From an uncultured Collinsella sp. (GTDB lineage: Bacteria > Actinomycetota > Coriobacteriia > Coriobacteriales > Coriobacteriaceae): a stretch of 22,219 nt of DNA. Position numbers and translations under genes: made by a program. Below, piece by piece: positions 14,801-20,480 of this stretch. The notes below the pieces were generated by a model, which was not told the origin of the DNA, ran no database searches, and was given only the letters and a program-made list of their open reading frames with translations. Positions within the stretch are counted from its first letter, which is position 1; each line of letters opens with the position of its first letter. Location: contig CABUCQ010000025.1 of assembly GCA_902490095.1 (NCBI GenBank), positions 1-22,219 of the forward strand, written 5' to 3'.

Positions 14801-15519
14801 TCATCACCTTCTTTGGCACTCGACTCAGCGGTGGTCGCGGCAGCCATGTCAGCGTCAACCGCTGTGGAAACGTCCTCCCCCTTAGTCCCAGCTGTCACCG
14901 GTGCCGGACCAACCTGAATATCCCCGCGCGCCCAATCACCATCGAGCGCACGCGCAACCCAGTGATAGATGGGAATCGTAAAGAAGATCAGCGCGGCAAA
15001 GGGGCCGGCACCAAACAGGAACATCAGCAAAAAGAACAGCAGCCAGCACACAGCCCAATACGGGAACGACTGAAACGGACCCTTCACCGGAGTCACGCTG
15101 GTCGCACCGGCACCCGTCACCTGAGCCGTCGCCGCATTAGCTGCCTGCGCGCTCCAACTTGCCGCTTGCGCCGCCTTGGCAGCCGCATCACTCGCCTGCG
15201 TTGCCGCCTCGGTAGCTCGTGCCGCCGCCTCATGGGTGCGGGCACGCTCCGCTGCCTCGGCCTCGCGCTGACGGGCGCGGTCCTCGTTCTCAAACTCGAT
15301 ATCGTCCTCAATCTCATCGCTCGGATTGAGGAGCTCGTCCAAACTCACGCCATAGAGTTTTGCGAGCGAGATCAGGTTCTCGGTATCGGGCGAGCTCTCC
15401 GCACGCTCCCATTTACTGACCGCCTGGCGCGACAGCCCCAGCTTTCGCGCCAGCCCTTCTTGGCTAAAACCCTTGCTGCGACGAAGGTCGGCGAGCCGCT
15501 GCGCAGTTTCTACATTCAT
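14797..15519 (-). CDS. XRE-family regulator with two membrane segments
   Basis: ATG 15519-15517 has a textbook TAGGAGG site, so I reject the longer frame that opens at 15768. The product has 240 residues. Residues 5-62 are a Cro/C1-type helix-turn-helix (RLADLRRSKGFSQEGLARKLGLSRQAVSKWERAESSPDTENLISLAKLYGVSLDELL, seen across the segment). An acidic stretch and a long Ala-rich, probably coiled helix (about 80-133) follow. Two hydrophobic segments at 153-169 and 172-187 then form a membrane hairpin. The protein probably binds DNA while tethered to the membrane and reports on envelope state. It is translationally coupled to the DUF4097 gene. The divergent promoter region at 15520-15786 contains a palindrome that could be its operator. 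Confidence 0.88.
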   Translation of the reverse strand: MNVETAQRLADLRRSKGFSQEGLARKLGLSRQAVSKWERAESSPDTENLISLAKLYGVSLDELLNPSDEIEDDIEFENEDRARQREAEAAERARTHEAAARATEAATQASDAAAKAAQAASWSAQAANAATAQVTGAGATSVTPVKGPFQSFPYWAVCWLLFFLLMFLFGAGPFAALIFFTIPIYHWVARALDGDWARGDIQVGPAPVTAGTKGEDVSTAVDADMAAATTAESSAKEGDE

Positions 15520-15622
15520 GGTTCCTCCTATGTGATGCCAGCCGTGCCGCCGGACCGTTTTTGTTCTTAAGGCGCCTTGCACAGTTAAAAATCTATCCGC
15601 CACCGCCAAAAGCATGCCACCT

Positions 15623-15628
15623 ATTCTA
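15623..15628 (-). promoter_or_regulatory. Candidate -10 box for the XRE/DUF4097 operon
   Basis: TAGAAT on the reverse strand (15628-15623) matches the -10 consensus in 5 of 6 positions and would start transcription about 97 bases before the ATG. No proper -35 lies at the right distance. Proximity to the forward promoter would make the two compete. Confidence 0.35.
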
Positions 15629-15637
15629 GTGAGATTT

Positions 15638-15666
15638 TTGACAACCGGCGGTTGCGGGCATATATG
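15638..15666 (+). promoter_or_regulatory. Strong sigma-70 promoter upstream of the Trm9-like gene
   Basis: TTGACA (15638-15643), a 17-base spacer and TATATG (15661-15666) give a perfect -35, ideal spacing and a good -10. Transcription would start near 15673, about 114 bases before the GTG at 15787. Confidence 0.75.
15642..15654. promoter_or_regulatory. Operator-like palindrome inside the promoter
   Basis: CAACCG-G-CGGTTG is a perfect palindrome with 6-base arms. It overlaps the end of the -35 box and fills the first part of the spacer of the forward promoter. A protein bound here would block RNA polymerase. The divergent XRE regulator is the obvious candidate, but nothing proves it. Confidence 0.5.
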
Positions 15667-15708
15667 AGCTGCGGAAATGTGTCCAAACAAAGCAATGACC
15701 CGCAGCTC
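15666..15708. repeat. Inverted repeat GAGCTGCGG/CCGCAGCTC
   Basis: Perfect 9-base arms at 15666-15674 and 15700-15708 are separated by 25 bases, 34 bases from centre to centre, about three helical turns. The left arm covers the predicted transcription start of the strong promoter. It could be two operator half-sites or, on a longer transcript, a hairpin. Confidence 0.45.
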
Positions 15709-15710
15709 GG

Positions 15711-15740
15711 TTGTCCCCGTTGCGGCGTTAACGGTAGTAT
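15711..15740 (+). promoter_or_regulatory. Second promoter candidate for the Trm9-like gene
   Basis: TTGTCC (15711-15716), 18 bases, then TAGTAT (15735-15740). This would give a leader of about 40 bases before the GTG at 15787. It is weaker than the promoter at 15638. Confidence 0.4.
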
Positions 15741-15786
15741 GGTCGTACTGTTTATTCCGCACCGCCAACGGAGGGAGTTCCGCGCC

Positions 15787-16659
15787 GTGAACCGCGATTT
15801 CGCCTCATCGCTCATCCAGCTCAACAATACGTTCTATCGCGAGCACTCCGCCTCCTTTTCCGATACGCGCCAGGCTCCTTGGCCCGGCTGGGTGCGCACC
15901 ATGGACATAGCGCTCGACCAGCTCGATGTGGCCACCATCGAGCATCCCGTCCGCGTCTTCGATCTTGCCTGCGGCAATATGCGCTTTGAGAACTTTGCCG
16001 CCGGCGGCACGCTGGCTGCCAAGGGCGTCGACGGCGCGAGCCCCTCGGCAGATGCCAACTGCCCCTTCGAGTTCTATGGTGTCGACTCGTGCCAGGACCT
16101 GGCCATCGATGCACGCGGTCACGCCCTGCGCATTCCCAACCTGCACTTCCAGGAACTCGATGTGCTCGACGCTCTCATGAAGCTCAACCCCGCCGAGACG
16201 CCCGACGCGCTTTTCGACGCCCCGCTCGCCGACATCTCGGTCTGCTTTGGCTTTATGCACCACGTGCCGTCGTGCGAGTACCGCGTACGCGTGCTCGACG
16301 CCCTGGTGCGCCAGACGCGCCCGGGCGGCATCATCGCCATCAGTTTTTGGGAGTTTATGAACGACGAGCGCATGGCGCGCAAGGCCGTTCGAGCCGAAGC
16401 CCGCGCCGAGCTCACCCCACCGTTTGAGGGTTACGATTCCGCGCAGTTTGAAGCCGGCGACCACCTCATTGGCTGGCAAAACGACCGCCACGCCTACCGC
16501 TATTGCCATCACTTTGACGATCAGCAGATCACCGACCTGGTGCGCGGCGTCCGAACGTTCTACAAGAGCGGCGAGGTCCCCGTGCGCGAGCTTGAGCGCT
16601 TCCATGCCGACGGTCGCAGCGGCGAGCTCAACCGCTATGTGATCCTCAAGCGCCTGTAG
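15787..16659 (+). CDS. Trm9/ALKBH8-like SAM-dependent methyltransferase
   Basis: I choose GTG 15787, with GGAGGG at 15770-15775; the frame stays open to 15652, with ATGs at 15665 and 15739. The product has 290 residues. NNTFYREHSASFSDTRQAPWPGW (13-35) matches the start of the Trm9/ALKBH8 methyltransferase domain, whose signature is an aromatic-x-x-HFSxTRxxPWP block. FDLACGNMRF (58-67) is the SAM loop, YGVDSCQDL (97-105) follows as in ALKBH8 (G-x-D-x-S-x-x-L), and CFGFMHHVPSCEYRVRVLDALVRQTRPGG corresponds to the HH...ERR...RPGG block. The end, RYCHHF then ELNRYVILKR, matches the Trm9 tail. Trm9-type enzymes methylate the carboxymethyl group made by Elp3 on tRNA U34, giving mcm5U. The Elp3 gene lies 2 kb away. 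The similarity is from memory, and the tRNA substrate is inferred. Confidence 0.8.
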   Translation: MNRDFASSLIQLNNTFYREHSASFSDTRQAPWPGWVRTMDIALDQLDVATIEHPVRVFDLACGNMRFENFAAGGTLAAKGVDGASPSADANCPFEFYGVDSCQDLAIDARGHALRIPNLHFQELDVLDALMKLNPAETPDALFDAPLADISVCFGFMHHVPSCEYRVRVLDALVRQTRPGGIIAISFWEFMNDERMARKAVRAEARAELTPPFEGYDSAQFEAGDHLIGWQNDRHAYRYCHHFDDQQITDLVRGVRTFYKSGEVPVRELERFHADGRSGELNRYVILKRL

Positions 16660-16734
16660 GCATCGACGACTCGCCGCCGAGCCGCGCCGCATCTTTTGGG
16701 TAAGCTATGCCCATCCGTTTTCCAACCCACCGAC

Positions 16735-16765
16735 GGAACGCGCAGCCACGCGTTCCATACGTATG
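16735..16765 (+). promoter_or_regulatory. Leader hairpin and palindrome before trmB
   Basis: GGAACGCG (16735-16742) and CGCGTTCC (16749-16756) form a perfect 8-base stem with a 6-base loop. CATACGTATG (16756-16765), a perfect 10-base palindrome, follows at once. Both end just before the AAGGAG site (16769-16774). With no T-run this is not a terminator; it may affect translation or bind a regulator. Confidence 0.4.
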
Positions 16766-16778
16766 ACCAAGGAGCCTC

Positions 16779-17618
16779 ATGGGAGCCGTCCACATTCGCA
16801 CGCCTAAGAACTTTGTGCTCGAGGAGCGTCTGGAACGCTACGCCGATGCGATTGAGACGAGCCCCGAGGCCTATGCCGGAGATTGGCGCGAGGCTTGCGC
16901 GCCAGTTGTCAGCAAGCCCTTCGAGCACCTTCACCTGGATCTTGGCTGCGGCAAGGGAACGTACCTCGTAGAGCGCGCGGCCGACGAGCCAAACACGCTC
17001 TTTATCGGCATGGACCAGGAACCCATCTGCATCGCTTACGCCGCACAGAAAATCTGCGAACAGGAGCTATCCAACGCACTCGTCCTGCCCCGAGGCGCCG
17101 CATCGCTGCCGCAGTTGTTTGCCGCAGGCGAGCTCGATGCCATCACCATCAACTTTCCCACGCCGCAGCCCAAGGCCAAGTACGCCAAAAAACGACTCGT
17201 CCACGTCGACCATCTGATGCTCTACCGCCCGCTCTTTGCAGCCGGCGCCACCGTCACGCTTCGCACCGACAGCAAGCCACTGCGCGACTACGCCCTGGGA
17301 CAGCTTGCCGCAGCCGGCTACGACACGCTTTGGGTAAGTGACGACGTCCGCCGCGACCATCCCGAGCATCCCGAGACCGAATATGAATGCCGCACGCGCG
17401 AGATGGGTGCCGTCGTCTATGGCATTTGCGCCACACCCGGCGCACGGCCCAGCGATGAACAGCTCGCGGCGGGCCGTGCGCAGGAGCAAAGTCTTGCCTG
17501 CTACCTGCCCGAAAACCTCGATGAGCTCGCCTATGTACCCCTGGGCATGGAAGAGGCCGTTGAGAACTTTAAAAACCGCGCCCGTAAGGGCAAAAAGCGC
17601 CTGCCTCAGGAACGCTAG
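16779..17618 (+). CDS. trmB: TrmB-like tRNA (guanine-N7-)-methyltransferase
   Basis: ATG 16779 has AAGGAG at 16769-16774; the product has 279 residues. LDLGCGKGTYL and FIGMDQEP are the SAM-binding motifs, ITINFPTPQPKAKYAKKRLVHVDHL is the family's substrate loop, and a T-E-Y-E-x-R block near the end (PETEYECRTREMG) is the conserved C-terminal motif. TrmB makes m7G46 in the tRNA variable loop. The oddity is the loop: standard TrmB has S/P-D-P-W-x-K, here T-P-Q-P-K, so the usual Asp and Trp are missing. The protein is also about 40-60 residues longer than typical TrmB, with a basic tail (KNRARKGKKRLPQER). It may be a diverged TrmB or a relative with another target. It lies 119 bases after the Trm9-like gene. 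Confidence 0.82.
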   Translation: MGAVHIRTPKNFVLEERLERYADAIETSPEAYAGDWREACAPVVSKPFEHLHLDLGCGKGTYLVERAADEPNTLFIGMDQEPICIAYAAQKICEQELSNALVLPRGAASLPQLFAAGELDAITINFPTPQPKAKYAKKRLVHVDHLMLYRPLFAAGATVTLRTDSKPLRDYALGQLAAAGYDTLWVSDDVRRDHPEHPETEYECRTREMGAVVYGICATPGARPSDEQLAAGRAQEQSLACYLPENLDELAYVPLGMEEAVENFKNRARKGKKRLPQER

Positions 17619-17677
17619 TACCGCGCGCCCATTTCCTGCATTTTCTCGCGCGCTGGCACCCCGCGCCGCCGCTACGC

Positions 17678-17683
17678 CATAAT
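17678..17683 (+). promoter_or_regulatory. Candidate -10 box for the Ski2-like helicase
   Basis: CATAAT at 17678-17683 matches the -10 consensus in 5 of 6 positions and would start transcription about 28 bases before ATG 17718. No -35 is clear. Confidence 0.3.
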
Positions 17684-17717
17684 AGTTGGCGGACAAACGG
17701 CGAGAGAAAGCAACCAC

Positions 17718-20399
17718 ATGGCACAGACCACGACAGACACCGCCGCCAGCACCGTCTCCGGCGCCGGCGCTGCCAGCTCATTCTCGGGCGGCACGGGAAC
17801 CGAAGCCGAGTTCGGCTCGCTCGGCGCGCTCTCCCCCACCTGGTGGGAGCCCGAGGATGGTAGCGAGCCCGAACCATGGCTCACGCCCGATCAGGCCTTC
17901 GAACGCTTCTTTGAATGGACGAGCGACCGCGGTATTGAGCTGTGGGACCACCAGGAAGAGGCCCTCATGGATCTAGCCGCCGGTGACCATGTCATTTTGG
18001 GCACGCCGACCGGATCGGGTAAATCGCTCGTCGCGCTGGGCATGCTCTTTATGGGCATGGCACAGGGCAAGCGCTGTTATTACACGGCCCCTATCAAGGC
18101 CCTGGTCAGCGAAAAGTTCTTCGATCTGGTACAGGTGCTCGGCCGCGATAACGTCGGTATGATCACCGGCGACACGCATATCAACACCAAGGCGCCCGTC
18201 ATCTGCTGCACGGCCGAGATCCTTGCCAACGACGCACTGCGCGAGGGCGAAGATGCCGATGTTGGCTGCGTCGCCATGGACGAATTCCACTACTTTGCCG
18301 ACCCCGATCGCGGTTGGGCCTGGCAGGTGCCGCTGCTCACCCTGCCCCACACACAATTCATGCTCATGAGCGCCACGCTCGGCGATGTCACCGCGATCGC
18401 CGCCTCACTCGAGGAACACACCGGCGCCACCTGCGACTTGGTTGTCGACGCCCCGCGTCCCGTTCCGCTGAGCTACGACTATGTGACGACCTCCCTCGAG
18501 GGCACCGTCGAGCTCGCCATGCGCCGCGGTGAGGCTCCGCTCTACATCGTGCACTTTAGCCAGGATGCCGCACTTGCAACGGCACAGTCCCTCGCCAACT
18601 TTGGCATTGCCAACAAGGAGCAGCGCGAGGCCATCAAGGAAGCCGCCAAGGGCACGAGCTTCTCGACCGCCTTCGGCAAGATCCTCAAGCGCCTGCTCGG
18701 CTGCGGCGTCGGCGTGCACCACGCCGGTATGTTGCCGCGCTATCGTCTGCTGGTCGAACGCTTGGCGCAGCAGGGTCTGCTGCCCGTCATCTGCGGCACC
18801 GATACGCTCGGCGTCGGCATCAACGTGCCCATCCACACCGTGGTCCTCACCGCGCTCACCAAGTTCGACGGGTACAAAATGCGTCGCCTGCGCGCCCGTG
18901 AGTTCCACCAAATCGCCGGTCGCGCCGGCCGCTCGGGCTTTGACACCGAGGGCATGGTCATCGCCGAGGCGCCGGAGCACGAGATCGAAAACGCCAAGCT
19001 TATGGCCAAAGCGGGCGACGACCCCAAAAAACTCCGTAAGATTAAAAAGAAAAAGGCCCCCGAGGGCTTTGTCACCTGGAACAAGCAGACCTTTGAGCGC
19101 CTGATCGAGACGCAGCCCGAGACACTCAAGCCGCGTCTGCACATCACGCACTCCATGGTGATTAGCGTGGTCGAGCAGGGCGGCGACGCTCGCGCCCGCG
19201 TGCACGACCTCATCGAGACAAGCCTGCAGACCTCCGAAGAAAAGGCCAAGCTCGAGGTTCGCGCCGACGAGATCTTCGCCACGCTCATCGACTCCGGCGT
19301 CGTCGTGCGCACCGAGGTACCGTCCGCGCCCGACGCCCCGGCTGACGCCGCACCGGACATCGACTACGCGCTGACGGTCGACCTACCCGAGGACTTCGCG
19401 CTCGACCAGCCGCTCTCACCGTTTTTGCTTGCCGCGCTGGAGCTGCTCGACCCCGAGAGCGAGACCTACACCATGGACCTCATCTCGATGGTCGAGGCCA
19501 CGCTCGAGGACCCCAAACAGGTGCTGCGCGCACAGGAACGCGCCGCGCGCGACCGCGCCATGGCCGAGATGAAGGCCGACGGCGTCGAGTACGAGGAGCG
19601 CTTGGAGCGCATCCAGAATGTCACCTACGAAAAGCCGCTCGAGGACTTGCTCGATGCCGCCTTCGACAAGTATTGCCAGGAAGTACCATGGGCAAACGAC
19701 TACCAGCTCTCGCCCAAGAGCGTCCTGCGCGACATGCTGGAGAGCGCGAGCGACTTTAAGGGCTATATCCAAAAGCTCGGCATCGCCCGCTCCGAGGGCA
19801 TCCTGCTGCGCTATCTGGCCGAGGCCTACCGCTCCCTCGATCGCACCGTACCGATCGAAAAGCGCGACGAGCGCTTGCGCGACATCATTTCGTGGCTGGG
19901 CTTTGTGGTGCGCTCAGTCGACTCGAGCCTGGTGGACGAGTGGGAGAACGCCGGCAACCCGGCCGCCCTCGACGCCGCACCGCCGCAGGGCATCGACGAA
20001 GTCGTGGCAGACCGCCGTGGCTGCACGCTGCTGGTGCGCAACGCGCTCTTCCGCCGTGTGACCCTTGCGGCCCGCGGACACGTCCGCGACCTGGGCGAGC
20101 TCGACGAGGACTGGGGCATGAGCGAGGTTCGTTGGCAAAAGACGCTCGAGGCCTATCACGAGCAGCACGAGGAGATTCTCACCGACGGCGACGCCCGCAG
20201 CTCGGCAATGTTTACCATCGACGAGAGCGACGAGAAGACCGATCACGTGTGGCACGTGCACCAGATTTTTGCCGACGAGGATGGCGACCACGACTTTGGC
20301 ATCATGGGCGATGTCGACCTGGACGCCACGCAAGACGGCGGCGAGGTCATCTTCAAGAACTACCGCGTCGGCTTTATCGAGGACCTGTTCGAAGACTAG
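17718..20399 (+). CDS. Ski2-like DExH RNA helicase with DUF3516-type C-terminus
   Basis: ATG 17718 is preceded by GAGAAAG; the product has 893 residues. After a disordered, Ser/Gly/Ala-rich N-terminus (1-55), the helicase core shows GTPTGSGKS (95-103), DEFH (188-191, a DExH box), SAT (218-220), GTDTLGVGINVP (motif V) and QIAGRAGRSG (398-407, motif VI). The wording of these motifs is that of the Ski2/Mtr4 branch. A basic KKLRKIKKKKAP stretch follows at about 436-448. The long C-terminal region (about 450-893) fits DUF3516, the domain that follows this helicase in actinobacteria. Family members are thought to process or degrade RNA, but the bacterial role is little studied. It ends at a strong terminator and looks monocistronic. 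Confidence 0.9.
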   Translation: MAQTTTDTAASTVSGAGAASSFSGGTGTEAEFGSLGALSPTWWEPEDGSEPEPWLTPDQAFERFFEWTSDRGIELWDHQEEALMDLAAGDHVILGTPTGSGKSLVALGMLFMGMAQGKRCYYTAPIKALVSEKFFDLVQVLGRDNVGMITGDTHINTKAPVICCTAEILANDALREGEDADVGCVAMDEFHYFADPDRGWAWQVPLLTLPHTQFMLMSATLGDVTAIAASLEEHTGATCDLVVDAPRPVPLSYDYVTTSLEGTVELAMRRGEAPLYIVHFSQDAALATAQSLANFGIANKEQREAIKEAAKGTSFSTAFGKILKRLLGCGVGVHHAGMLPRYRLLVERLAQQGLLPVICGTDTLGVGINVPIHTVVLTALTKFDGYKMRRLRAREFHQIAGRAGRSGFDTEGMVIAEAPEHEIENAKLMAKAGDDPKKLRKIKKKKAPEGFVTWNKQTFERLIETQPETLKPRLHITHSMVISVVEQGGDARARVHDLIETSLQTSEEKAKLEVRADEIFATLIDSGVVVRTEVPSAPDAPADAAPDIDYALTVDLPEDFALDQPLSPFLLAALELLDPESETYTMDLISMVEATLEDPKQVLRAQERAARDRAMAEMKADGVEYEERLERIQNVTYEKPLEDLLDAAFDKYCQEVPWANDYQLSPKSVLRDMLESASDFKGYIQKLGIARSEGILLRYLAEAYRSLDRTVPIEKRDERLRDIISWLGFVVRSVDSSLVDEWENAGNPAALDAAPPQGIDEVVADRRGCTLLVRNALFRRVTLAARGHVRDLGELDEDWGMSEVRWQKTLEAYHEQHEEILTDGDARSSAMFTIDESDEKTDHVWHVHQIFADEDGDHDFGIMGDVDLDATQDGGEVIFKNYRVGFIEDLFED

Positions 20400-20422
20400 C
20401 CGGGCGCAATGGAACGAAACGA

Positions 20423-20463
20423 AGCGGGGCCGCTGGCAGCAATTGCCAGCGGCCCCGCTTTTT
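20423..20463. terminator. Strong bidirectional intrinsic terminator
   Basis: AGCGGGGCCGCTGGCA (20423-20438) pairs perfectly with 20444-20459 around a 5-base loop, and is followed by TTTTT. It sits between the stops of the forward Ski2-like gene and the reverse DUF2130 gene. The reverse direction has only a short A/T run beyond the stem, so it is strongest for the helicase transcript. Confidence 0.9.
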
Positions 20464-20480
20464 GCGCGATACGCTACCCC

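Noticed and set aside
13580..14917. 445-codon open frame on the + strand
   Set aside because: It is antisense to the elp3 start, the terminator and the DUF4097 gene. The reverse-strand genes have ribosome sites, membrane segments and repeats; this frame has none.
15520..15768. Longer N-terminus for the XRE regulator
   Set aside because: The extension runs through promoter boxes and palindromes, and ATG 15519 has a strong TAGGAGG site right before a standard HTH start.
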